The position numbers and the translations under genes were made by a program. From contig NZ_JBBWUA010000015.1 in the NCBI RefSeq assembly GCF_038181555.1, forward strand, positions 6,396-70,395: a stretch of 64,000 bases of DNA, in the 5' to 3' direction. The stretch comes from Desulfitobacterium sp038181555. GTDB lineage: Bacteria > Bacillota > Desulfitobacteriia > Desulfitobacteriales > Desulfitobacteriaceae. The notes beneath the pieces were generated by a model that had not been told where the DNA came from, ran no database searches, and saw only the letters and a list, made by a program, of their open reading frames with translations. This document shows positions 26,361 to 34,788 of this stretch, in pieces (within the stretch, counting starts at the first letter, position 1; each line of letters begins with the position of its first letter).

Positions 26361-28412
26361 ATGGACTTCTTGCACCATCATATTTGTCCCCGGAATTGTT
26401 ATGATTCCTGTAGTATCCTTAGTACAACCCGCAATGGACGGCTGGTATCTATCGAGGGAAACCCTGTCCAGGACTATACTCGTGGTAAACTCTGCTCGAA
26501 GGTTATGGATGAAGTTCAGAAAGTCTATAGCCCTCACCGAGTCAAATACCCCTTGCGACAGCGCAAGAGGTATTCCGGCCAATGGGAGCGGATTAGCTGG
26601 GAGGAAGCTTTAGATACCATTAGTCAGCAGATTCTTTCCATCAAAGAAAACTATGGGACAACTCTTCCCATTGCCCATAATAAATACTCCGGTAATTTTG
26701 GAGTCATGCATAATGCTCTTGAGGCCTTTATGACAGGTCTTGGTCCCACGACGCGAGCCGTAGGTTCACCCTGCTGGTCGGCAGGAGTAGATGCTCAGGC
26801 CTTTGACTTTGGCGCCTTTTTTTGCTCGGATCCTTTGGATATGGAGCAAGCCAAACTGATTTGGATCTGGGGGGCAAATCCAGCTTGGAACGCCGTCCAT
26901 CAGATGCCCATTATTTTTCGGGCGATGGACAAAGGGGCCAAGGTCGTTTGCTTTGACACCCATTTTACAGCCACCGCAGCTCGGGTTGACCAGTTTGTTC
27001 AGGTCAATCCCGGAACGGACGGAATGTTGGCTTTAGGTATGGCCAAGATCTTGGTTGATCATCATCTTCTTGACCCATCATTGTCGGAGTACTCCCTGGG
27101 GCATAAGGAGTTTATCGATTACCTTAACCGAGAAATAGATTTAAAGGAATGTTCTCGAATCACGGGGGTCACACTAAGCACACTTGAAGAACTGGCTTTA
27201 GAATATGGCGCCATTAAGCCTGCTTGCATCTGGGTGGGCTTTGGGCTCCAACGTTATGCTAACGGAGGACAGAATCTTCGGGCCATCGATGCCCTCGGAG
27301 CCTTAACCGGCAATATTGGCTGTCCGGGTGGTGGAGTTCAGTACGGGCAAATGGAAACTTGGCGTTTTTCCGGCCCCTTATCCCATGCCCGATGCGGCCA
27401 TCCCGAGGATCGGAATCTGGATATTAACCAATTTCCTGTCCTTGCTTTAGAAGCTGAACCCCCTGTGAAAATGCTCTGGCTTGCCGGTCGCAATCCTCTT
27501 CAGCAGGATGGTAACCAAGCCCAGTGGCAGAAGTTCCTTGAGGGATTGGATCTTGTGGTGGTGAGTGACCTCTTCCAGACCCGCACGACCTTAGCGGCGG
27601 ATCTGGTTCTCCCGGTGACTACCCATTATGAGCACTGGGATCTAAATGCTAGCTACTGGCATTATTACGTTGGAATCAATGAACCGGCCATCGAACCCGT
27701 AGGAGAAGCCCATTCCGATCTGCAAATTGCCTGGGATTTATCCAAACGACTTAACCAGCTTTCCTCAGGAAGCTCGGCGTTTCCTACAGGCGGCTCAGAA
27801 AAAGAGGTTGTACTTCAAGCACTAGGGACGGAGATGCTCGAAATGCTTGACCTCAAATCCCCTGAGGAATTGCTGAAGGGTCCCCTAAGAGTAAGCTTTC
27901 CGGCTACGGCTTGGCAGGAGCGGAAGTTTCGGACTCCCTCCGGGAAGTATGAGTTTTATTCTGAGAAGGCAAGAGAGCAAGGATTACCGGCTCTGCCCGT
28001 TTGCCGACTACCTCGCAAGCCTCATCTAGAAGCTCCACTGCGACTTCTCACCCCCCATCATGGCTCGGGGTTGAACTCTCAAAGCTATCGCTTAGACACT
28101 GAGGGAAGCACTGCCGAAAATAAGCCGCCATTGCTAGCGAGGCTTAATCCTGGAACCGCAGGGATGTATGCCTTAAAAAGCGGAGATAGAGCAGTGTTGT
28201 GGAATCATGGGGGAACCCTCCCTGTAACCATAGAAATAGAGCAGGGTATCGCGGCGGGAGTAGTGATTATCTATCAAGAGAATCTCTCTGATATAAAAGC
28301 TCCCCATCCAAACCTTCTCAACCTTGGCGCCCTAACGGATATGGGAAACTATGCCACAGGGGCCTATGGATTAGCCTTAAACGACACCTTTGTAGGGATT
28401 CGTAAGGCATAG
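26361..28412 (+). CDS. Second DMSO-reductase-family oxidoreductase, without Tat signal
   Basis: A 683-residue paralogue of the exported enzyme at 17957-20155; many motifs match, for example TTRAVGSPCWSAGVDAQ and TGNIGCPGGGVQYG. The 4Fe-4S cysteines are Cys9, Cys13, Cys17 and Cys45, and the putative metal-ligand cysteine is Cys138. The protein begins almost at the FeS motif (MDFLHHHICPRNCYDSC), so it lacks a twin-arginine leader and should be cytoplasmic. The ATG at 26361 is preferred because GAGGGGG lies 9 bases upstream; the in-frame ATG at 26331 adds only ten residues and no Tat motif. It probably pairs with the FeS protein downstream. Confidence 0.88.
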   Translation: MDFLHHHICPRNCYDSCSILSTTRNGRLVSIEGNPVQDYTRGKLCSKVMDEVQKVYSPHRVKYPLRQRKRYSGQWERISWEEALDTISQQILSIKENYGTTLPIAHNKYSGNFGVMHNALEAFMTGLGPTTRAVGSPCWSAGVDAQAFDFGAFFCSDPLDMEQAKLIWIWGANPAWNAVHQMPIIFRAMDKGAKVVCFDTHFTATAARVDQFVQVNPGTDGMLALGMAKILVDHHLLDPSLSEYSLGHKEFIDYLNREIDLKECSRITGVTLSTLEELALEYGAIKPACIWVGFGLQRYANGGQNLRAIDALGALTGNIGCPGGGVQYGQMETWRFSGPLSHARCGHPEDRNLDINQFPVLALEAEPPVKMLWLAGRNPLQQDGNQAQWQKFLEGLDLVVVSDLFQTRTTLAADLVLPVTTHYEHWDLNASYWHYYVGINEPAIEPVGEAHSDLQIAWDLSKRLNQLSSGSSAFPTGGSEKEVVLQALGTEMLEMLDLKSPEELLKGPLRVSFPATAWQERKFRTPSGKYEFYSEKAREQGLPALPVCRLPRKPHLEAPLRLLTPHHGSGLNSQSYRLDTEGSTAENKPPLLARLNPGTAGMYALKSGDRAVLWNHGGTLPVTIEIEQGIAAGVVIIYQENLSDIKAPHPNLLNLGALTDMGNYATGAYGLALNDTFVGIRKA

Positions 28413-28451
28413 AAGATCAAAGAATAAAGCGGCGATGAATGGAGGGGAGAT

Positions 28452-29009
28452 ATGGCAAAGCAATTGGGTTTTTTCCTGGATGTGAATCGATGCCTAGGTT
28501 GTGGAACTTGCATCAAAGCCTGTGCCAGTGCTAACCGTTTGCCTACCCCGTTAACTTGGCGCAAAATATGGCAAAAGGAAGATGCAAAAGTTGACCAGGG
28601 TCAGATCTCGCGTTTTTTCCTCTCCACATCGTGCAATCACTGCGCGAACCCCGAGTGCATGAGGGTTTGCCCTTCTGGTGCCTATGCCAAGCGGCGGGAT
28701 GGAATCGTGCTTCATTATCCTGACAAATGCATTTCCTGTAAATCCTGCGTGGCCTCTTGCCCTTTTGGCGCACCACAAATCAACCCCCAGACTGAAAAGG
28801 CCGGCAAGTGCCAGCTCTGCTATGAAGAAATCGATCGGGGAAGCCTGCCCCATTGTGTTCAGGCCTGTGTGACCGGGGCAATACAGCTAAGAGAGATTTA
28901 TGGCAATCCGACAGATAAGCTCTTGCGGTTGACTGCTCCCACGCCTACCTTGCGCCTCACTAGGCCCTCCACGTTTTATTATCCGCCGAAGGGGACAAAG
29001 ATCCTTTAG
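28452..29009 (+). CDS. Four-cluster ferredoxin subunit paired with the cytoplasmic molybdoenzyme
   Basis: A 185-residue DmsB-like protein with the full set of clusters: CLGCGTCIKAC, CNHCANPECMRVCP, CISCKSCVASCP and CQLCYEEIDRGSLPHCVQAC. It is a paralogue of the subunit at 20170-20739. No membrane anchor gene follows: the next feature is a terminator, then an opposite-strand transporter. So this pair either works as a soluble complex or borrows the anchor encoded at 20739-21593. The RBS GGAGGGGA precedes the ATG. Confidence 0.92.
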   Translation: MAKQLGFFLDVNRCLGCGTCIKACASANRLPTPLTWRKIWQKEDAKVDQGQISRFFLSTSCNHCANPECMRVCPSGAYAKRRDGIVLHYPDKCISCKSCVASCPFGAPQINPQTEKAGKCQLCYEEIDRGSLPHCVQACVTGAIQLREIYGNPTDKLLRLTAPTPTLRLTRPSTFYYPPKGTKIL

Positions 29010-29092
29010 TCAGCTTAGGCGAAAATCTTCCAGCAATATTAAACGTATATATTCTAGCTACATTAAACAACTAGGATGCTTAATAACGAAAG

Positions 29093-29140
29093 AAAAAGCC
29101 CAGTCTTTTGTAGAAAATTACAAAGAACTGAGCTTTTTTT
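29093..29140 (+). terminator. Terminator after the second molybdoenzyme cluster
   Basis: An imperfect stem (AAAAAGCCCAGTCTTTTGTA / TACAAAGAACTGAGCTTTTTT) with a 6-base loop and a T-tract. The rest of 29010-29363 holds only a small repeat. Confidence 0.8.
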
Positions 29141-29292
29141 GTAGATTATTACAATGAGCTTATAAGCGCTTCATTAGAATGATTTAGGTAGGAATGAATC
29201 ATATTACCTACATTGTAACTGTCCGTACAAGCAGATGTCAATATAATAATTTTGGAGAGTATTCTAAATATATAGAGTCTCACTTTGAGATG

Positions 29293-29324
29293 TCATGGGT
29301 TCATGGGTCCATAGGTCCATGGAT
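29293..29324. repeat. 8-bp tandem repeat, four units
   Basis: TCATGGGT, TCATGGGT, CCATAGGT and CCATGGAT in a row, just beyond the stop of the DUF401 gene. Confidence 0.7.
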
Positions 29325-29363
29325 CGTGCGTAAGTGCTCAGCTAATTGGCCGTCTTTAACCTT

Positions 29364-30602
29364 TTAAGATAAGAAGAGATAGGCGAGAACTGCTACTCCA
29401 ACAATAATGGACTCGGGGATAATCAGCATTCGCAAAACTTTGTTTATATCGGATTTGAAATAATCAACTGTCAGGGATAGACAAAGATGCATCGGGCTTA
29501 GCATCGTTCCTGCTGAACCTGCCATAAAAACTAAAGTTACCAGAGGTAAACTTAACTGTCCTCCGGTGGCTGCCATCACAACCGGAAAAGCAATACCGAT
29601 ATAAGAGCCGGTTTGCCCGGTTAGAAAGGAGATGAAAAAGGCAATTAAGGCAAAGATAAGAAATTCCGGCACAGGAAGTGTGCTTAATAAGTTCGGCAAT
29701 TCATCGAAGGAACCGACTGTTTCCATGACCTGCTTGAAAAGCATAATTCCCCAAATCATAACTAGAGTTTTAATAACGATTGCTTTGCGAGCTATTTCGA
29801 GAAGTTCAGATAAGGTAAAGCGATGCTTTAGAATGAGTACTATGAGTACAGCAGCTATTGCTAAGGTAATAGGTGCCCTTGCCATAACAAGGCCAACCAC
29901 TGCTAGGACAGGCAGAGTGCTAAAGAATACATCCTTGATTGATTTCAGCCGATAACCCTTAGCACCATTTTTAAGGGTTGCCGCTTTAGGTGGTTCTGTA
30001 ACCTCAGCTAATTCTTCATCAACCTTGATACGGAAGAGAAAGGGAAGTCCAAGAAGAATCACCAAGAGACCAAAGGGCATAAGCCCCATAAGTACACGAG
30101 GAAGCGGAATGCCCGTAATATTTGAGACAAGAAGTACCCCTGTATAAATGGGTAGAAAATACTCCCAAATATGACGGTAATAAAAATTGATAAAGGTTTT
30201 GTTTACTGCAGAGACGCTTTTGCCCACGGCCTGTTCCACTAAGGGTGCCGAAAAAAGGGCACCTCCGGCGCTGGGCATGAGTCCGATAAAGGCAGGAATG
30301 ATAGCCATGACAATCCGACGATCCTTTATTAAGGAGGTTAGAGCATTGAGCATACGTTCTAGATAACCCTGCTTACGCAATATAAGCTCAAGAATCATGA
30401 TTAAGGCCAAAATTACTTCGATTTCTATGGTGGATGGATCCTTGGTTGCCTCCCATACCATTTTTGCAAATCCAGGCAAATCAGTGCCGAAAAGAAACGC
30501 TAAAACCGCAGAAGCTCCGATGACTACGTAAACTAAAGGAATCTTTCGCCAAAGAAGAATCATCATTATTACGAATACTATTAATAACTTTGCAACAGCC
30601 AT
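29364..30602 (-). CDS. DUF401 family integral membrane protein
   Basis: A 412-residue protein with about eleven hydrophobic helices resembling the ion/TRAP-like transporter superfamily. The motif LMPSAGGALFSAPLVEQAVG (about 112-131), the NFYYRHIWEYFLPIY segment and the C-terminal GQTGSYIGIAFPVV and GTMLSPMHLCLSLT match DUF401. It probably transports a small anion, but no substrate is established. It is a single-gene unit; the ATG has only a modest upstream site (GAGAGGAA). Confidence 0.8.
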   Translation of the reverse strand: MAVAKLLIVFVIMMILLWRKIPLVYVVIGASAVLAFLFGTDLPGFAKMVWEATKDPSTIEIEVILALIMILELILRKQGYLERMLNALTSLIKDRRIVMAIIPAFIGLMPSAGGALFSAPLVEQAVGKSVSAVNKTFINFYYRHIWEYFLPIYTGVLLVSNITGIPLPRVLMGLMPFGLLVILLGLPFLFRIKVDEELAEVTEPPKAATLKNGAKGYRLKSIKDVFFSTLPVLAVVGLVMARAPITLAIAAVLIVLILKHRFTLSELLEIARKAIVIKTLVMIWGIMLFKQVMETVGSFDELPNLLSTLPVPEFLIFALIAFFISFLTGQTGSYIGIAFPVVMAATGGQLSLPLVTLVFMAGSAGTMLSPMHLCLSLTVDYFKSDINKVLRMLIIPESIIVGVAVLAYLFLS

Positions 30603-30778
30603 CTCAAAATTCCTCTCACTTCAGAATAATACAACAATTAGACCGTATTCTCTCCTATGTTGTCAATAGGTTTTGTAAGTATAACTTTTCACCTTGTAGC
30701 ATTAGCCGTCTCGGCAAGAAATCTTTGACTCGACGGACCATATTTGGTACTATATTTGTATAGGGTGGTGATCTAGCA

Positions 30779-31084
30779 TTGAAGGGTAAAGAAGATATTA
30801 GACCTATTTCTTATATAAAAGCCAATGCAGCCGAGGTACTGGACCAGGTTAACGAATCACGACGGCCTGTTTACGTTACACAAAACGGAGAAGCCAGAGC
30901 TGTCTTACTGGACACAGAGTCCTACGAAAGACTAAAAAATGCTGTTGGGCTATTAAAGCTTCTGACTCAGGGAGAAGAGGATATTGCTAAAGGCCAATTC
31001 CTATCCCAAGAAGAGTTTTTCTCAAGCATGGACCGAGAATTAGGCATATCGGCGATGCAAAACACAGTGGAAAATCATGAATAA
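30779..31084 (+). CDS. Phd/YefM-type antitoxin
   Basis: A 101-residue antitoxin with the YefM/Phd N-terminal fold: PISYIKANAAEVLDQVN, RRPVYVTQNGEARAVLLD and ESYERLKNAVGLLKLL. The C-terminal tail (residues ~65-101) would bind the toxin. Start is TTG. Its last eight bases overlap the toxin gene, the usual coupling that keeps antitoxin in excess. Autoregulation at its promoter is expected from the family. Confidence 0.9.
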   Translation: MKGKEDIRPISYIKANAAEVLDQVNESRRPVYVTQNGEARAVLLDTESYERLKNAVGLLKLLTQGEEDIAKGQFLSQEEFFSSMDRELGISAMQNTVENHE

Positions 31085-31406
31085 TATGATCTATCAGGTT
31101 CTTTGGACGCAAACCGCTCAGCGGGATTTAAGAAATATTATTAGTTATATTGTCGATGATAATAAAGATATCGCAGCAAGGATATATACAACTATCAGGC
31201 AAAAATCCGCCAATTTACGGCAACTACCTCATCAAGGTCGAGTTGTTCCGGAGTTGAGATATCATGGTATTACCCTTTATCGGGAGTTAATTATCCAGCC
31301 TTGGCGGATTTTATATAAGATTGAAGAAAACAAGGTTTGGATTCTTGCCGTAATCGATGGCAGGAGAAATATGGAGGATATTTTGCTCAATCGATTTATT
31401 CCATAA
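31077..31406 (+). CDS. ParE/RelE-superfamily toxin
   Basis: A 109-residue toxin with the ParE pattern: VLWTQTAQRDLRNIISYI, NLRQLPHQGRVVPELR, YRELIIQPWRILYKIEENKVWILAVIDGRRN. ParE types poison gyrase and RelE types cleave mRNA; the QGRVVPEL segment and the I-DGRRN ending favour ParE, but this is not certain. It is translated from within the antitoxin's last codons. A terminator follows. Confidence 0.88.
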   Translation: MNNMIYQVLWTQTAQRDLRNIISYIVDDNKDIAARIYTTIRQKSANLRQLPHQGRVVPELRYHGITLYRELIIQPWRILYKIEENKVWILAVIDGRRNMEDILLNRFIP

Positions 31407-31439
31407 TGCAAATTAATATAACCTGATGATTCATTAATC

Positions 31440-31466
31440 AACGTCGGCAAATAGGCCGGCGTTTTT
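31440..31466 (+). terminator. Terminator of the toxin-antitoxin pair
   Basis: AACGTCGGC AAATAG GCCGGCGTT with one G-T pair, followed by TTT. Confidence 0.8.
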
Positions 31467-31631
31467 AATTTGCCTCTAAGAATGTAATTTGACGCCGCAA
31501 TGGAGTAATTTTCGCCTAAATGGTTAGAATTACCATTAGGGCATTAACAGTTGAGGCTAAAGTCGCAAATAACCGCATTTCGCTAACATTGGCCCAAATC
31601 GATAAAATGGACAGAAAGAAGTGACAGACTA

Positions 31632-32573
31632 TTGAAAGGTGAAATCACCATAGGCATACCCAGGGCCTTTTTATACTTTAAATACCAATACCTATGGCAG
31701 ACATTTTTTGCGGACTTAAACTGCCAGGTCATTTTAAGTCCGGAAACCAATAAGAAGATATTGAAGGATGGCATTGATCATTCCATAGACGAGAGTTGCC
31801 TTTCGGCAAAGATTTACATGGGCCATCTTGCTTACCTAAGAGGAAAAGCAGATTACATCTTAGTGCCCCGGATTGTCGGCTTTGGCGAAAATGAAGAAGT
31901 ATGCACTAAGTTCAATGCCCTCTACGATATCGTCAAAAACACCTTCAAAGATGTGAACCTGCTCAGCTACAACGTTGATGTGGCTAATCAGGAAAGTGAA
32001 TTCAAAGGGTTTATGAGGATGGGTAGAGAACTGGGCAAAAATCCTGTCCAGGTATTAAAAGCCTATCTTAAAGCGAAAGCAATCCAAACAAAGAAGGAAC
32101 ACCAGTTGGCTGCAGAGCAGGAGAGCCTGATCCGGACAGGAGACAAGCTGAAGATCCTGATTGTTTCTCATGACTATAACACCTATGACAGGGTGGTGGG
32201 TTATCCCATTATCAATTACCTGGAAAGCTTAGATATTGTGCCGATTTATGCCAATATCGCTGATAAGAAGAAAACGTCCGAAAAGTCAAAGCTCATCTCC
32301 GAGAACCTATATTGGACCTACAACAAAGAGCTCATTGGTGCCATTGATCATTATCAGGGAGAAATAGACGGGATCATCTTCATTTCTACCTTCCCCTGCG
32401 GGCCTGATTCCCTAGTCAATGAATTATGCCTGAGAAAAATAAAAGGTGTTCCCATGGCTAATCTGATTGTGGATGAACTGCAGGGAGAAGCAGGCTTGCA
32501 GACAAGAATTGAAAGCTTCGTTGACATCATCATGGAAAGAAAAAAAGCCGGGAGGAACGCGCAAATTGGTTAG
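31632..32573 (+). CDS. Acyl-CoA dehydratase activase-related protein (DUF2229, N-terminal part)
   Basis: A 313-residue protein starting IGIPRAFLYFKYQYLWQTFF, the signature of DUF2229 proteins related to the 2-hydroxyacyl-CoA dehydratase D-component and its activase. Cysteines in SIDESCLSAKIYMGH and STFPCGPDSLV are candidate FeS ligands. In many clostridia this region is one domain of a very large (about 1400-residue) activase; here it is a separate gene overlapped by the next two. Start is TTG with a weak site (AAAGAAGTG). Its exact reaction is unknown. Confidence 0.8.
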   Translation: MKGEITIGIPRAFLYFKYQYLWQTFFADLNCQVILSPETNKKILKDGIDHSIDESCLSAKIYMGHLAYLRGKADYILVPRIVGFGENEEVCTKFNALYDIVKNTFKDVNLLSYNVDVANQESEFKGFMRMGRELGKNPVQVLKAYLKAKAIQTKKEHQLAAEQESLIRTGDKLKILIVSHDYNTYDRVVGYPIINYLESLDIVPIYANIADKKKTSEKSKLISENLYWTYNKELIGAIDHYQGEIDGIIFISTFPCGPDSLVNELCLRKIKGVPMANLIVDELQGEAGLQTRIESFVDIIMERKKAGRNAQIG

Positions 32574-33660
32574 CCAGGAAAAGATCATGAGTTTCCCCCA
32601 CATGGGAAATTATCATATCGCCATCGAATTTCTGATCAGACATGTCTTAGAAAACATTCAGATTTTGTCCCCGCCACCAACGACTAAGAAGACCTTAGAG
32701 CTAGGCTCAAAGTACAGCCCGGACTTTGTGTGTGTGCCCTTTAAGTATAATCTGGGCAACTATATTGAGGCCCTAGAAAAAGGAGCGAATATCTTAGTTC
32801 AGTCCGGCGGCGGCTGTCGTTTCGGGTATTATGGTGAAATTCAAGAACAGATCTTAAGAGATCTGGGTTATGATTTTGAATTCATCAGCATCATCGACAA
32901 CAAAAATGTCAACCCGGTTGCCTTTTTTAACCGCTTCAAGCGTTTGAATCCCAAGCTATCCTTTGTCCGATTCGCCTATTACTTTCAACTGACCTTTAAA
33001 ATGATCGAAGCCATGGATTCCATCGATGCCACTATCCGGGCCAACATTGGTTTTGAAGTTCAGGAGGGCAGCTTTGAAAGGCTACAGAAAGAATTTCTCA
33101 AAGAGCTTCCAGCTGTGGAAGGCTTCCGGCAGTTGGACAAGATTTATCGGAAATACGATGCGCTGTTTCGCCAACTAGAGGTCAATAAACCCCAAAATCC
33201 TCTCAGGGTAGGGATCGTGGGAGAGCTCTACACCCTTATGGAGCCTTTTAGTAGCTGTTTTATCGAAAAGGAGTTAGCTAAAAAGGGCATCCAAGTCACC
33301 CGGTTTATCACCGTATCCTATTTACTGCGCCATCATCCCAAATCCAGCGATTTGCTAAAGTGGGCAGGGAAATACCTAGAGTATGAAATCGGTGCTGATG
33401 GTACAGATAGTGTGGCCCGGGCGAGAATGCTGGCTGAGGCAGGATATGACGGGGTCATTCACATCAAACCCTTTGGTTGCACCCCTGAAGTCAATTCCAT
33501 GCCCATGATGCAAAATATTAGCAGTGATTATAAGATGCCGATCTTGTATTTCAGCTTTGATGCTCAGACCTCAGAAACCGGTGTGCATACAAGACTGGAA
33601 GCGTTCCATGACATGCTTCTAATGAGAAGGGAAAAAGAAGAATGGCAAAATGTTATTTAG
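32566..33660 (+). CDS. Acyl-CoA dehydratase D-component-like protein
   Basis: A 364-residue protein with SFPHMGNYHIAIEFL, SPDFVCVPFKYNLGNYIEAL, QSGGGCRFGYYGEIQ and IKPFGCTPEVNSMPMMQ, the cysteine-bearing blocks of 2-hydroxyglutaryl-CoA dehydratase-related D-component proteins. The TTG at 32566 is chosen because GGGAGGAAC lies 8 bases upstream; it overlaps the preceding gene by eight bases. The end overlaps the activase gene by 19 bases. With its neighbours it reconstructs, as separate chains and in a different order, what other clostridia encode as one large protein. Confidence 0.82.
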   Translation: MVSQEKIMSFPHMGNYHIAIEFLIRHVLENIQILSPPPTTKKTLELGSKYSPDFVCVPFKYNLGNYIEALEKGANILVQSGGGCRFGYYGEIQEQILRDLGYDFEFISIIDNKNVNPVAFFNRFKRLNPKLSFVRFAYYFQLTFKMIEAMDSIDATIRANIGFEVQEGSFERLQKEFLKELPAVEGFRQLDKIYRKYDALFRQLEVNKPQNPLRVGIVGELYTLMEPFSSCFIEKELAKKGIQVTRFITVSYLLRHHPKSSDLLKWAGKYLEYEIGADGTDSVARARMLAEAGYDGVIHIKPFGCTPEVNSMPMMQNISSDYKMPILYFSFDAQTSETGVHTRLEAFHDMLLMRREKEEWQNVI

Positions 33661-34649
33661 GAGTGGACAGCGGCTCCATTTCTACAAAGGGTGTCATCAT
33701 AGATCAAAACAATAAGATATTGGCTGAGAAATACCTATGGACAGAAGGGAATCCGGTGGAGGCCGTTAAAGATGTGATCGGGGGTCTCCAAACTCAGATT
33801 GAAGGTCGAGATATCCAGGTTAAAGCCGTGGGCACCACTGGATCAGCCCGGCGCTTGGTCGGTGCTTTGCTCAATGCTCAGGTGGTTAAAAATGAAATTA
33901 CCGCCCATGCGGTGGGAACCCTGTCCGTGTACCCTGATGTCCGGACGATTTTTGAAATCGGCGGTCAGGATTCCAAGATTATTATTGTCGATGACGGTAT
34001 CGTGGTGGATTACGCCATGAATACCTTATGTGCCGCCGGAACAGGTTCTTTCCTGTCTTCCCAGGCTAAGCGGCTGGGGCTGGAAGTTGAGGAATTTGGG
34101 GAATTGGCTTTGCGTTCCCAGAATCCCACCAAAATAGCGGCTCGCTGTACGGTTTTTGCGGAGTCCGATATGGTGCATAAGGCTCAGATCGGGCATAAGA
34201 AGGAGGATATTGTGGCTGGACTATGCAAGGCGGTTGTGGCGAATTACCTGAACAATGTGGGCAAGGGCAAACGTACTAAAGCCCCCATCGTCTTCCAAGG
34301 GGGAGTCAGCAAAAATATCGGGGTGATTAAAGCCTTTGAGGAAGCAACCGGGGAAACCATTCATGTGGATCAGCATGCTCACTTAATGGGGGCCTTAGGG
34401 GTGGCCCTGCTTGCTAAAAGCTCAGGTCAGGAGCAGGATTTTAGCTTCAGTATGACGGAGATGCAGTTTGACACCCGTGGCGTAGAATGTCAGGGGTGCC
34501 CCAATAACTGTGAGGTCATTTGTGTTTACCGGAATGACGAGTTGATTGATGCTTGGGGGAACAAATGCGATAAGGGTGCGGTACGAGGCAATGAGGCACC
34601 CGTGAGCAAGGAGGCGCCGGTTGTTAAGGCTGATGAAATGGTGTCTTGA
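33642..34649 (+). CDS. BadF/HgdC-type acyl-CoA dehydratase activase ATPase
   Basis: A 335-residue ASKHA-fold ATPase that carries a 4Fe-4S cluster between two subunits and injects electrons into a partner at the cost of ATP. It has the phosphate-binding LGVDSGSISTKGVIID, EIGGQDSKII, cluster cysteines Cys130 (NTLCAAGTGSF) and Cys169 (ARCTVFAESD), and FQGGVSKN. Beyond the usual end is a cysteine-rich tail CQGCPNNCEVIC ... GNKCDKG, which may hold another cluster. It is the third gene of the overlapping trio, so the D-component-like proteins are its likely partners. Confidence 0.9.
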   Translation: MAKCYLGVDSGSISTKGVIIDQNNKILAEKYLWTEGNPVEAVKDVIGGLQTQIEGRDIQVKAVGTTGSARRLVGALLNAQVVKNEITAHAVGTLSVYPDVRTIFEIGGQDSKIIIVDDGIVVDYAMNTLCAAGTGSFLSSQAKRLGLEVEEFGELALRSQNPTKIAARCTVFAESDMVHKAQIGHKKEDIVAGLCKAVVANYLNNVGKGKRTKAPIVFQGGVSKNIGVIKAFEEATGETIHVDQHAHLMGALGVALLAKSSGQEQDFSFSMTEMQFDTRGVECQGCPNNCEVICVYRNDELIDAWGNKCDKGAVRGNEAPVSKEAPVVKADEMVS

Positions 34650-34650
34650 T

Positions 34651-34703
34651 GGGCTATTTTAATAGGGCATCTTAATTGGGTATCTTAATTGGGTATCTTC
34701 ATA
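34651..34703. repeat. 13-bp tandem repeat
   Basis: Units GGGCATCTTAATT (34665-34677), GGGTATCTTAATT (34678-34690) and GGGTATCTTCATA (34691-34703), preceded by a degraded copy. Confidence 0.75.
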
Positions 34704-34735
34704 GGAAAATAGATCCATCGTTCTCTTCAACGACC

Positions 34736-34773
34736 TTGATGGTAATCGTACGATATTATATAATTATCGTACG
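34736..34773 (+). promoter_or_regulatory. Promoter with overlapping palindromic operator of the Phd-Uma2 gene
   Basis: TTGATG (34736-34741) and TATAAT (34759-34764) have an ideal 17-base spacer. The -10 box is centred within an inverted repeat CGTACGATA-(TTATATAAT)-TATCGTACG. A protein bound there would block the polymerase; the Phd-like N-terminus of the encoded protein is the obvious candidate. Confidence 0.7.
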
Positions 34774-34788
34774 GAGGTGATTGGACTT

